Made by a program: the position numbers and the translations under genes
NCBI RefSeq assembly: GCF_000092645.1
Contig: NC_014165.1
Location: 3,038,001 to 3,102,000, forward strand
Length of the DNA stretch: 64,000 nucleotides
Source: Thermobispora bispora DSM 43833
GTDB lineage: Bacteria > Actinomycetota > Actinomycetes > Streptosporangiales > Streptosporangiaceae
Direction of reading: 5' to 3'
In this document: positions 42,565-51,195 of the stretch, in pieces
Position numbering within the stretch: the stretch's first letter is position 1
Layout: each line of letters starts with the position of its first letter
The notes under the pieces: generated by a model
Seen by the model: only the letters and a program-made list of their open reading frames with translations
The model's database searches: none
What the model was told of the DNA's origin: nothing

Positions 42565-43620
42565 TCAGTCCATCCCGGCGCGCCAGCGCGGGTTGTAGCC
42601 GCTGGTGAGCTCGGGGCGGTTGTGATGCCACTTGGGCTCTTTGTTCACGGTCCGGTTGGTGATGGAGCGGAGCTTGCGGATCAGCCGCCCGTACCCGATG
42701 TTCATCAGCGCCGCGGAGATCGCCCCGCCGGGCGGCTGGTCCATGAACGGCATGAACTTGTCCGGGAAGCCGGGCATGGTGCACCCGATGCAGATGCCGC
42801 CCACGTTCGGGCAGCCGCCGATGCCGCCCATCCAGCCGCGCTTGGGGACGTTGCAGTTGACCACCGGACCCCAGCAGCCGATCTTCACCTGGCACTTGGG
42901 CGAGTTGTAGTCCATGGCGAAGTCGCCCTGCTCGTAGTAGCCGGCCCGGTCGCACCCCTCGTGCACGGTCTTGCCGAAGAGCCAGGTCGGGCGGAACTGG
43001 TCGTCGAGCGGGATCATCGGCGCCCGGCCCGCCGCCTGGTAGAGCAGCCAGGTCAGGGTCTCCATGAAGTTGTCCGGCTGCACCGGGCACCCGGGGACGT
43101 TGACGATGGGCAGGCCGCCCTTCGAGCGGAAGTCCCTGCCCAGGTAATCGACCAGCCCCATGCACCCGGTCGGGTTCCCGGCCATGGCGTGGATCCCGCC
43201 GTACGTGGCACAGGTGCCCACGGCGACCACGGCCCACGCCTTCGGGGCGAGCCGGTCGATCCACTGGTTCAACGTGATCGGCTGGCCGGTGAGCGGATCG
43301 TTGCCCATCGAGGTCCAGTAGCCCTCGCCGTTGATCTGCTCGTTGGGGATCGACCCCTCGACGACGAGGATGAACGGCCCGAGCCGGTCCTCGGCGGCCT
43401 GCCGGAAGACGGTCAGGAAGTCCTCCCCCACCTCGGGCGCGAGCACCTTGTTGTGCAGGTGGACCTTGGGCAGGCCGGGAACGAGGCCGAGCACGACGTC
43501 CTCGATGCTCGGCAGCGACGACGCGGTCATGGAGACCGTGTCCCCGTCGCAGCTCATGCCCTCCGAGGTCCACAGAATGTGGATCTCGTCGATCGCGGTC
43601 TCCGTGGCGGCTGTGGTCAC
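42565..43620 (-). CDS. hhyS: [NiFe]-hydrogenase small subunit, group 1h (Hhy)
   Basis: A 351-residue iron-sulfur subunit that transfers electrons from the NiFe centre. It lacks a Tat signal, as is typical of group 1h. The proximal cluster region is EGMSCDGDTVS (C24, with Asp in place of the second Cys of CxxC), plus GTCATYGGIHA and NVPGCPVQPDN. Further clusters use EGCDRAGYYEQ, KCQVKIGCWGPVVNC and GGICIGCTMPGFPD. The closest group member studied structurally (Ralstonia eutropha) also has an Asp ligand to the proximal cluster. First gene of the operon; promoter within 43621-44263. Confidence 0.97.
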   Translation of the reverse strand: MTTAATETAIDEIHILWTSEGMSCDGDTVSMTASSLPSIEDVVLGLVPGLPKVHLHNKVLAPEVGEDFLTVFRQAAEDRLGPFILVVEGSIPNEQINGEGYWTSMGNDPLTGQPITLNQWIDRLAPKAWAVVAVGTCATYGGIHAMAGNPTGCMGLVDYLGRDFRSKGGLPIVNVPGCPVQPDNFMETLTWLLYQAAGRAPMIPLDDQFRPTWLFGKTVHEGCDRAGYYEQGDFAMDYNSPKCQVKIGCWGPVVNCNVPKRGWMGGIGGCPNVGGICIGCTMPGFPDKFMPFMDQPPGGAISAALMNIGYGRLIRKLRSITNRTVNKEPKWHHNRPELTSGYNPRWRAGMD

Positions 43621-44263
43621 GGCGCGCTTCCCTCCCCCCCATCCGGTCTCGGCGCGGCTGCCCCCGTCCAGCGCCGAATACCGTGCGTGACTGCGCGCTG
43701 CAGATAGTGAGCAAATCCGCGGTAGGAAGGTTTCCCGTCCATTTCAGGCGCTAACCGCCCGCCGGACCGCGGGATGGACAGATCTCCCCCATGATCATTT
43801 ACGCGGTATTGACCGATCGGCCGGCCATTCCGGGAGGTGCCGCCGCGGATCCGGGCACGGCCGAGGCCACGTCACCGTCATGGCGGCCTCCGCGCCGTAC
43901 CGCCGTGGATCTCGGGTCGCTCGCGGGCCCGGGCGGCGGAACCGTGGCCGTGGCGCCCACGGGCGAGGCCCGCCGCACGCCGCGCACAGGGCCGCGCGCC
44001 GCACTCCGCACGCATGGCCGCGCGGGCCACCTCGGCGAGCGCACCCCTGGCGCACCGGTGCGGCCGCTCGCGGCCGGCGCCGCCGCCTTCCGGCACGGCA
44101 CCGGCGGGTCTCCCCGGTCACCCCTGGTACGGCCGGCCGGCGGTTTCGGAGCGGGTGACGCGGCCGCTTTAGCACGTGACCAAGCACACGGCAAGAGTTC
44201 GTATTCCGTCGCCCTGAGGACGGGTATGGCTCTTATGAGGCCATGAGGCCTTAAGGAGGCAAG
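43621..44263. other. Divergent intergenic region between hydrogenase operon and site-2 protease
   Basis: 643 bases with no supported gene. It must carry the promoter for the hydrogenase operon (leftward) and that of the protease gene (rightward). Near the protease start there is a direct repeat ATGAGGCC-ATGAGGCC (44237-44252) and an AAGGAGG ribosome site. GC-rich overlapping ORFs on both strands (43795-44250) are coding shadows with no match I recognise. Confidence 0.4.
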
Positions 44264-45481
44264 ATGCGTTCCTCAGTGCACCTCGGCCGCATTTTCGGAG
44301 TTCCGGTCGGGATCAACTGGAGTGTGCTCGTCATCATCGCGATCCTGGTCTTCGGGCTCGCCTTCGGCCGGTTCCCGTTCGACTACCCGGGCCTGCCGTC
44401 CTGGGCGTACCTGCTGGCCGGCGTGGTCGCCGCGCTGCTCTTCCTCGGCTCGCTGCTCGCGCACGAGCTCGCGCACGCGGTGATGGCCAAGCGGCACGGC
44501 ATCGAGGTGGCGGGCATCACCCTGTGGCTCCTCGGCGGGGTGGCCGAGCTGCGCGGGGAGTCCCGTACCCCGGCCGCCGACTTGAAGATCGCCGGCATCG
44601 GCCCGCTGACGAGCATCGCGGCCGGGGTGGTCTTCGGGATCGCGTGGTGGCTGGTCGACTCGTTCGGCGGCCCACCGCTGCTCGCCGGGATGTTCGGCTA
44701 CCTCGCGGTGGTCAACGTGATCCTCGCGGTCTTCAACCTCATTCCCGCCGCGCCGCTCGACGGCGGGCGCGTGCTGCGCGCCGCGCTGTGGCGGCTGTGG
44801 GGTGACCGGGTGCGGGCCGCCGTCGCCGCCGCGCGGGCGGGCCGGGCCTTCGGCTACGGGCTCATCACGCTGGGCTTCATCGAGATCTTCTTCGGCGTGG
44901 GCTTCCAAGGGCTGTGGCTGATCCTGCTCGGCCTCTTCCTGGTCCACGCGGCGAGCGCCGAGGAGCAGCAGACCCGGCTCGGGGCGTCGCTGCACGGCGT
45001 GCGGGCCGCCGACGTGATGTCGGAGCACCCCATCGTCGCCCACCCGGACGAGACCGTGGCCGAGCTCATCGACCGGCTCGTGCTGCGGCACCGCATGTCC
45101 ACCTACCCGCTCGTGGACGAGCGGGGCGTCTTCCAGGGCCTGCTGACGCTCAATCGGATCCGGCAGGTGCCCCGGCCCGCGTGGACGACGACGCGGCTGG
45201 GGGACATCGCCTGCCCGGCCCCCGAGGTGCCGCAGGCACGGCCGGACGAGCTCTTCACCGACCTGCTCGCCCGGATGAACGGCGCCCCGGACGGGCGGGC
45301 CGTGGTGCTCGACGCGGAGCACCGCCTGATCGGCCTGATCACCCCGCGGGACATCAGCCACATGATCCAGACGGTCGACCTGCGCAGCGCCCACCCCTAC
45401 CACGCGCCGCGCGGCGCCGACCTCACCGGGGCGTTCCCCCCTTCGGGCGACACCGGCCACGACCACCCGAGGGCCGCCTGA
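44264..45481 (+). CDS. Site-2 protease (M50) with CBS domains
   Basis: A 405-residue membrane metalloprotease of the S2P/Rip3 type. It has about five hydrophobic segments. The zinc motif is HELAH in LAHELAHAVMAKRHGI. The second zinc region is FNLIPAAPLDGGRVLRA (NxxPxxPLDGG). Two CBS motifs follow in the C-terminal half (VMSEHPIVAHPDETVAELIDRLVLRHRMSTYPLVD and the pair ending VVLDAEHRLIGLITPRDISHMIQ). It cleaves within the membrane, typically to release anti-sigma factors or regulators. The next gene downstream is a SigR-like sigma factor, but no anti-sigma substrate is encoded near it. Confidence 0.93.
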   Translation: MRSSVHLGRIFGVPVGINWSVLVIIAILVFGLAFGRFPFDYPGLPSWAYLLAGVVAALLFLGSLLAHELAHAVMAKRHGIEVAGITLWLLGGVAELRGESRTPAADLKIAGIGPLTSIAAGVVFGIAWWLVDSFGGPPLLAGMFGYLAVVNVILAVFNLIPAAPLDGGRVLRAALWRLWGDRVRAAVAAARAGRAFGYGLITLGFIEIFFGVGFQGLWLILLGLFLVHAASAEEQQTRLGASLHGVRAADVMSEHPIVAHPDETVAELIDRLVLRHRMSTYPLVDERGVFQGLLTLNRIRQVPRPAWTTTRLGDIACPAPEVPQARPDELFTDLLARMNGAPDGRAVVLDAEHRLIGLITPRDISHMIQTVDLRSAHPYHAPRGADLTGAFPPSGDTGHDHPRAA

Positions 45482-45495
45482 GCCCGGCGAAGGCG

Positions 45496-45528
45496 AACGG
45501 GCCGGTCCCGGCCGGACCGGCCCGTTTC
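45496..45528 (+). terminator. Terminator after the site-2 protease gene
   Basis: Perfect 13-bp arms AACGGGCCGGTCC and GGACCGGCCCGTT with a 5-base loop, ending in TTT, 15 bases after the stop codon. Strong GC-rich stem with short T-tract. Confidence 0.85.
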
Positions 45529-45814
45529 CGCTGACCGAGGTATTACCTTTACCGATTCCGGCCGTCCTGTCTCCGGCGGGCACGCTCCCGGCCGGCGGCG
45601 CGACGGTCGCGCCCGCCGCCGCATCGGGTCACGATCCCGCCGGTCGCATCCGCCGGGCACGGTAACGCCCGGCTTTACCGGCCGGGCTCCCCGGCGCGCG
45701 CCGTGTCGAGCCGGGAGCCGGGGGTACGCGTCTTCTATCCGGTCTTTGGTGACACGGCCTCGGCGGAGGTGAGACCCCGGCGAGGTCATGGACCTGCCGG
45801 AGGGGGGAACGGCC

Positions 45815-46402
45815 ATGGCCGAAAATTCGGGGCAGCGGCTCCAGCGGCTCCGGTTCGAACGCGACGCCCTGCCGTACCTCGACCAGATCTACGTGGGCGC
45901 GCTCCGGTTGACGGGCAATCCCGCCGATGCCGAAGATCTCGTGCAGGAGGTCTACGCCCGGGCGTTCAGCAACTTCCACCAGTTCGAGGAGGGCACGAAC
46001 CTCCGCGCCTGGCTCTACCGCATCCTCACGAACACGTACATCAACATCTACCGCAAGCAGCAGCGGCAACCCCACCGGGCGGCGACGGATCAGGTCGAGG
46101 ACTGGCAGCTCGCCAAGGCCGCCTCCCATGAGTCGAAGGGGCTGCGGTCCGCGGAGACCGAGGCGCTGGACGCGTTCGCCGACTCCCGGGTGAAGCGCGC
46201 CCTTGGAGAGCTCCCCGAGGAGTTCCGGATCGCCGTCTACCTCGCCGATGTCGAGGGCTTCTCCTACAAGGAGATCGCCCAGATCATGGACGTCCCGATC
46301 GGCACGGTCATGTCCCGGCTGCACCGCGGGCGCAAGCAGCTCCGGCGGAAGCTCGAGGACTACGCCGGCGAGCTCGGGCTGATGCGGTACTCGAGCTCCT
46401 GA
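45815..46402 (+). CDS. ECF sigma factor of the SigR/RpoE type
   Basis: A 195-residue sigma factor. The region-2 sequence [74 protein letters not shown] and region-4 [47 protein letters not shown] match Streptomyces SigR, the disulfide-stress sigma factor. SigR genes are normally followed by rsrA, encoding its zinc anti-sigma factor. Here 278 bases of non-coding sequence follow, then an unrelated operon, so rsrA is absent at this locus. I choose ATG 45815 (GGAGGGGGG 7 bases upstream) over ATG 45788. Confidence 0.9.
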   Translation: MAENSGQRLQRLRFERDALPYLDQIYVGALRLTGNPADAEDLVQEVYARAFSNFHQFEEGTNLRAWLYRILTNTYINIYRKQQRQPHRAATDQVEDWQLAKAASHESKGLRSAETEALDAFADSRVKRALGELPEEFRIAVYLADVEGFSYKEIAQIMDVPIGTVMSRLHRGRKQLRRKLEDYAGELGLMRYSSS

Positions 46403-46680
46403 CACCGCAACCGCGCCCGTACGGCCCGGCGGCGGCGCGCACCCCCGGGCGTCGTTCCGCGCGATGGCTCGGCACCCGCTCGTACGGCCGGGCGCCCGCG
46501 GCCCGGGGATGATCGGCTCCCTGAGCAGGGCGCGGACGGCCCGGCCCCGCGGTTCGCGGCCGCGGGGCAGCTTTCGATTAGATGTAGAGATTGCGAAATA
46601 TCACCACATGGCTGGCCGCCGCGGGATAACCTCTGGCCGATTCGGAGCATCCGCGGAGCTGACATCACCAGAGGATCGAC
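46403..46680. promoter_or_regulatory. AT-rich leader of the nuclease/ATPase cassette
   Basis: 278 bases; 46560-46620 is unusually AT-rich for this genome, which suggests the cassette promoter. An inverted repeat CCTCTGG (46629-46635) and CCAGAGG (46669-46675) lies just before the first start codon and might be an operator. Confidence 0.4.
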
Positions 46681-47847
46681 GTGGCGAGCGCGTGGGCGGA
46701 GCTGCCGACCGGCCGCGTGGTGCGGCTGACCGGTGCCGACGCCGAGGCCATCGCCTTGGCGATCGAGCCTTTGCCCGAGGCGGCACCGGCGATCATCACC
46801 TGCCGGCCCCGCCCGGCACGCACCACCGTGGAGCTGGTGACCGCCATCCTGGACGAACTGGAGCGGATCGCCATCGGCCTGTTCCCCGCCTGGCTCCCCG
46901 GCGCCACGGGCATCACCGGGACGGGTGGCGCGAACGTCCCCGCGGTCCGCGCGCTCGCGCTCCGGGCTGCGGCCGCCATCCCCCGCTTCGCGCCGTTCCT
47001 CGCCGACCTCGCCGAGCGCTCCCTGCGGCGCACCACGGGCGTGCGCAGCCGGTTCGCTCCCGAGGTACGGGCGGGCGGCCTCGCCCGGGTGCTCGCCACC
47101 GCCTACCAGCGGCGCGGCGTGGCGATCCTCATGAACGTGCCCGCGCGGCTCTCCCCCGCCGAGGCGGACGTGCTCGCCGCCGCGTGCGACTGGCTCGCCT
47201 ACCGCGGGGGGTACGGCGTCTGGCTCACCGGCGGCCCGCTCCCCACCGACCGCGTGGAGACCGTCACCATCACGCTCCCCGCCGAGCTCGAGCTGCTCCG
47301 CCGTACGCTCCCGCCCACGGAGCACGAAGACGACGCGCTGCCCGTGGTGGGGTATCCGCCGATCGCCGGGCAGCCCCATCCCGCGAGCACGGCCGAGCAG
47401 ACGCTGGAGCGCGCGCTCGCGGAGTGCCCCTGGGCGGCCGGGCGGGCGTGGAACCAGACCTACCAGTCGGACCCGCTCGTCAACCCCATCCGGATCGACC
47501 TGCTGTGGCGCGCGGAACGGCTCGCCGTCGAGATCGACGGCCCCGAGCACGGCCGGCCGCTCCGGCGGGCGGCCGACCAGCAGCGCGACCTCCGGCTGAG
47601 CCAGGACGGCTACACCGTGCTCCGGTTCACCAACGACCAAGTCCTCACCGACATCGACAACGTTCTCAACCGGCTGCGGCACACCCTCGAGGCTCGCCGG
47701 TCTGGAACGCTCGAAGGAATAGACCATGTCCGACACGACCCTCTCGCTGCGCCAGAGCGCCCTGCTCCTGGTGCTGATGGCCGAGGACCGCGAACTGTCC
47801 AACCTCGAGCTCAAGGAGCGCTATGGCGTGACGCTCGACGGCGCTGA
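46681..47847 (+). CDS. DUF559/Vsr-like nuclease-domain protein
   Basis: A 388-residue protein whose C-terminal third has a PD-(D/E)xK-type nuclease core as in DUF559 and Vsr proteins (IRIDLLWRAERLAVEIDGPEHGRPLRRAADQQRDLRLSQDGYTVLRFTNDQV, with D, E and an IDGPEH motif). The first ~220 residues are of a kind I do not recognise (VELVTAILDELERI, RGVAILMNVPARLSPAEADVLAAACDWLAYRGGYGVWLTG). They read as an alpha/beta domain. GTG start with GAGGATCGAC upstream. The last ~40 residues overlap the next gene by 122 bases and are Arg/Pro-rich. One frame over, a TAG appears just before the next gene, so a small frameshift may have extended this protein. First gene of the three-gene cassette. Confidence 0.8.
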   Translation: MASAWAELPTGRVVRLTGADAEAIALAIEPLPEAAPAIITCRPRPARTTVELVTAILDELERIAIGLFPAWLPGATGITGTGGANVPAVRALALRAAAAIPRFAPFLADLAERSLRRTTGVRSRFAPEVRAGGLARVLATAYQRRGVAILMNVPARLSPAEADVLAAACDWLAYRGGYGVWLTGGPLPTDRVETVTITLPAELELLRRTLPPTEHEDDALPVVGYPPIAGQPHPASTAEQTLERALAECPWAAGRAWNQTYQSDPLVNPIRIDLLWRAERLAVEIDGPEHGRPLRRAADQQRDLRLSQDGYTVLRFTNDQVLTDIDNVLNRLRHTLEARRSGTLEGIDHVRHDPLAAPERPAPGADGRGPRTVQPRAQGALWRDARRR

Positions 47848-48532
47848 CCGCAGGCGGCTGAACGACCTCAAGTTCGTCGAGAGCCGCAAGCAGGGCCGCG
47901 CCTTCGCCCACGTGCTCACCGATCGCGGCTGGCGCCATGCCGGCGAGATCGTGCAGGGCGGGCTGCCCAGCGCGGGTTCCGGATCGGGTGGCAAGGCGGT
48001 CGAGGCGGCGCTCCGGGCGATCGTGGGAAACCTTGGCCGGGGTTTGGAACGCAACAAACTCAGCCTCGCCGACCTCTTCGGCCAGGAGGAGAACCTCGGG
48101 CCCACCACGCGCGCGGAGTGCCCGGCCGCGGATGTCACCTCATCAGGCGCGCCGGCGGCACCCCGAGCCTCCGGCAGCGCCTCACCCGCGTCCTCCACCG
48201 CCGCGACGGCCACCGATAACGCGCCGGGCGCCGACGCGCCCGGCGGATCGGGCGTGCCGCCGACGGACCAGGACATCGAGGCGCGGATCCGGACCGCCTA
48301 TCGCGAACTGGTAGGAGGGTCCGCGGCCTGGGTGAGTCTCTCCCGGCTCCGCCCGCTCCTCGGCGGCGACGTGACCAAGGCCCAGGTCGACAGAGTACTG
48401 CGCCGGATGAACCGGATGCCCGACGTGCAGATCGTCCCGGAATCGAATCAGAAGGTCCTCACCAAGGAAGACCGCGCGGCCGCCGTGCGCATCGGCAACC
48501 AGGCCAAGCACCTCATCCGGATCGGAGCGTGA
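47726..48532 (+). CDS. Cassette middle gene, winged-helix-like protein
   Basis: A 268-residue protein of unknown family. The N-terminal ~75 residues look like a DNA-binding winged helix (LRQSALLLVLMAEDRELSNLELKERYGVTLDGADRRRLNDLKFVESRKQG...HVLTDRGWRHAGEI). A Ser/Ala/Pro-rich linker follows (about 125-175). The C-terminal ~85 residues form a second wHTH-like segment (IRTAYRELVGGSAAWVSLSRLRPLLGGDVTKAQVDRVLRRMNRMPDVQIVPESNQKVLTKEDRAAAVRIGNQ). ATG with AAGGAA upstream. It is joined to the ATPase gene by a GTGA overlap, which suggests a complex: an adapter that brings the ATPase or nuclease to DNA. Confidence 0.75.
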   Translation: MSDTTLSLRQSALLLVLMAEDRELSNLELKERYGVTLDGADRRRLNDLKFVESRKQGRAFAHVLTDRGWRHAGEIVQGGLPSAGSGSGGKAVEAALRAIVGNLGRGLERNKLSLADLFGQEENLGPTTRAECPAADVTSSGAPAAPRASGSASPASSTAATATDNAPGADAPGGSGVPPTDQDIEARIRTAYRELVGGSAAWVSLSRLRPLLGGDVTKAQVDRVLRRMNRMPDVQIVPESNQKVLTKEDRAAAVRIGNQAKHLIRIGA

Positions 48533-51195
48533 TCGTGGATCGGGAACGGGCCGCCCTGCGGGCGCTCAGGCTGAACTACGCACTGACCTCCGACGATGTC
48601 TGGCGCCCGTCACCCTTTCACCTGGAGAACCTGAACCGGGGCGTCGCCGAGACCGTGCTCGCCGGCCTGGCCGAGGCGCGGGAGAGCGCCGACGCGAGCC
48701 CGATCGGCGTCGTGATCCAGGGCCAGCGAGGGTCGGGCAAGACCCACCTGCTCGGCTGGGCCCGGCAGCAGGTTCAGGCCTCCGGCGGGTACTTCTTCTT
48801 GGTCAGCCTGCTCGACGCCAAGACGTTCTGGGAGAGCGTCCTGCTCTCCGTCCTCGACGGCCTGGCCCGTGAGGGCGCGGACGGCAGACCACAGCTTCAG
48901 ACCGCCGTGGAGCGCCTCGCCATGCTCGTGGGCGTGCCCCGCATGGAACGGCGGGCCCTGCTCGGGCAGCGGACGCTCAGCCGGGAGACGCTCGACACCT
49001 TCATCATGGCCCTGCGCCAGGTGAACCGTCAGGTGGCCGCCGAGACTCAGGACACCGCCCGGGCCCTCGTGCTGCACGCCTCGGACGATCTCGCCGCCCA
49101 GGCCGTCGGAGAGGCCTACCTCAGCGCGATCCCGGAGAGCGAGCCCGGGGAGCGCGCCCAATGGGGAATCCGCCCGGTCGAGAAAACACCGCAGGAGCTC
49201 GTGCGCGATCTGTCGCGTCTCCTGGCGCTCACCGGCCCGTCCCTCATCGCCGTCGACCAGCTCGACACGCTCGTCGCCCAGTCCGCGCTGTCCACCGATC
49301 GCCAAGGCGAGCTGGACTGGCGGTACAAGCTCACCGTCGAGCAGGTGGCCGGCGGCCTGATGACGCTCCGGGAGGTCACCCGCCGCACGCTCACCGTGGT
49401 CTCGTGCCTCCCCGCCACCTGGGCGGTGATCAAGAGCGTCGCCACCGACACCGTGCAGGACCGGTTCCGGGAGACGTTCACCCTCACCTCGCTCCCGGAT
49501 CCGGAGACCGGACGGGCGCTCGTGGAGAAGCGGCTCACCGCGCAGTACCAGGACATCGGGTTCACCCCGCCCTACCCGACCTGGCCGGTCAAGCCGTCCG
49601 CCTTCGAGGACGCTCCTGACTTCACCCCCCGGCAGCTCCTCATCACCGTCGACCGGCACATCCGGTCCTGCCTGGAGACCGGCCGGATCACCGAGCTCGA
49701 GCGGCTCACCGACGAGCACGCGGACCACTACACCGCTCCGCCCGCGGTATCGGACGAGCGGCTCGCCGCCCTCGACACCCGGTTCGCCGAGCTGCGCGCC
49801 GCGGCCCCCGACGCCGCGGCGGCGCTCGACCCGGCGACCGAGGACGCGGTGCTGCCGCGGCTGCTCGCCGACGGGCTGCGTGCGTGGATCATCGAGCAAG
49901 GCGCGGCCGGGCGGGAGTTCACCGTCGATCCACCGCCCAGCGCCAAGGCGCCTCTCCACGCCCGCCTGCGGCGGATCCTCGACGAGCAGAACGAGGACGA
50001 GCTCCACTGGAGCTTCCGCGGGATCGCCGCCACCCACCACAGCGCCGCCCTGACCCGGCTGCGCAATGCCGCGGTGGCGGCCGGGCTCAGCCCCGACGTC
50101 CCCAAGCGGCGGCTGTTCATCCTCCGGAACCGGGGGTGGGCGAAGGGCCAGCGCACCCAGGACGCCCTCTCCGCGCTGGAGCGGGCGCACGGCAAGGTCC
50201 TCCCGCTGGAGCTCGAGGACCTGAAGATCATGTCCGCGCTGTCGCAGCTCCTCGCCGCCAACCCGCCGCACCTGGAGGCCTGGCTCGTCGCGCGGAAGCC
50301 CACCTCGCAGATCAAGATCTTCGCCGAGGCGCTGCGCGATGCCCTCACCTCGCCTGAGGTTCCCGTCACGCCGTCCGGAACCAGTGAGTGGGAGGCGCAG
50401 GCGTCGGCGGCGCCCGCGGCCGTACAACAGCCGACGACCGCGCGGTCCGGTACCGGCGCCCTGCCGCTGGACGGTGCCGCCATACCGCCGACCGAGCCGG
50501 TGCCGGGCACTACCACCGCCACTGAACCCGCGGCCGGCACCCGCATGCTCACCGAGCCGGGAACCACCGTTCCCACCGAATCCATGGCCAGCGCCACCGT
50601 GCCCGCCGATCCTCGGGTCGAGGCGGGGCCCACCGGGCTGTCTCATACCGGCGGCCTGCTGCAGGACGGCACCGCCGTACCGGTCAGCGATCCCGCGGCC
50701 GGTGCCGTGGCGTCGGCCGGGTTCCCTGGTGCGAACGGCTCGGCGCAGTACGGCACCGCCGTACCGCTCGCCGAGCCTGTCACCCACACCGCCGTACCGG
50801 CCGGAACAGGTTCGATCGCACCGACGCCCGCTGCGCCGGCGGCCGCCGTCGGCATCCGTCCAGGCGCTCCGGTCCCGTCCACCACCGGCGGGGCCGGTGC
50901 CGCCACGGGCGATCCGGTCATCGCCATCGGCGCGTCGGCGATCGACGGCAGGCCCGTCACGATCAACCTGAGCGCGCTGCGGCGGCACACGGCGATCTTC
51001 GCCGGGTCCGGGTCGGGGAAGACCGTGCTGATCCGCCGGCTGATCGAGGAGTGCGCCCTCCGCGGGGTCAGCTCGATCGTGCTCGACCCGAACAACGACC
51101 TCGCCCGGCTCGGGGACCCGTGGCCGGAGCCGCCGCCGGGCTGGGCGAGGGCGATGCCGCGCTCGCCGCCGAGTACCTCGCCCACACCGACGTGA
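48529..51195 (+). CDS. Cassette ATPase, N-terminal AAA domain to start of HerA domain (frameshifted)
   Basis: 888 residues up to the frameshift. Residues ~55-330 are an AAA+/Orc-like ATPase: Walker A GQRGSGKTHLLGWA (about 65-75), Walker B LIAVDQLDTLV, and a sensor-like TVVSCLPATWAVI. Helical regions follow to residue ~620. A 150-residue Thr/Pro/Ala/Gly-rich linker comes next, then a second ATPase begins (PVTINLSALRRHTAIFAGSGSGKTVLIRRLIEECALRGVSSIVLDPNNDLARLGDPWPEPP). The frame then changes to nonsense within ~20 residues. Loss of one G in a run at about 51140-51146 would explain it. Restoring that base joins this part to the 51051-52151 frame, giving a 1207-residue protein. GTG start, overlapping the previous gene. 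Confidence 0.8.
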   Translation: MIVDRERAALRALRLNYALTSDDVWRPSPFHLENLNRGVAETVLAGLAEARESADASPIGVVIQGQRGSGKTHLLGWARQQVQASGGYFFLVSLLDAKTFWESVLLSVLDGLAREGADGRPQLQTAVERLAMLVGVPRMERRALLGQRTLSRETLDTFIMALRQVNRQVAAETQDTARALVLHASDDLAAQAVGEAYLSAIPESEPGERAQWGIRPVEKTPQELVRDLSRLLALTGPSLIAVDQLDTLVAQSALSTDRQGELDWRYKLTVEQVAGGLMTLREVTRRTLTVVSCLPATWAVIKSVATDTVQDRFRETFTLTSLPDPETGRALVEKRLTAQYQDIGFTPPYPTWPVKPSAFEDAPDFTPRQLLITVDRHIRSCLETGRITELERLTDEHADHYTAPPAVSDERLAALDTRFAELRAAAPDAAAALDPATEDAVLPRLLADGLRAWIIEQGAAGREFTVDPPPSAKAPLHARLRRILDEQNEDELHWSFRGIAATHHSAALTRLRNAAVAAGLSPDVPKRRLFILRNRGWAKGQRTQDALSALERAHGKVLPLELEDLKIMSALSQLLAANPPHLEAWLVARKPTSQIKIFAEALRDALTSPEVPVTPSGTSEWEAQASAAPAAVQQPTTARSGTGALPLDGAAIPPTEPVPGTTTATEPAAGTRMLTEPGTTVPTESMASATVPADPRVEAGPTGLSHTGGLLQDGTAVPVSDPAAGAVASAGFPGANGSAQYGTAVPLAEPVTHTAVPAGTGSIAPTPAAPAAAVGIRPGAPVPSTTGGAGAATGDPVIAIGASAIDGRPVTINLSALRRHTAIFAGSGSGKTVLIRRLIEECALRGVSSIVLDPNNDLARLGDPWPEPPPGWARAMPRSPPSTSPTPT

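Noticed and set aside
39522-42608. A 1028-codon open frame on the plus strand
   Set aside because: It is antisense to hhyL and the NifU/DUF5947 gene, and is repetitive in Arg, Gly, Val and Pro. No motif.
43790-44250. Several overlapping 70-150-codon frames on both strands before the site-2 protease
   Set aside because: All are Arg/Pro/Gly-rich, mutually overlapping, and none has a family motif or credible start.
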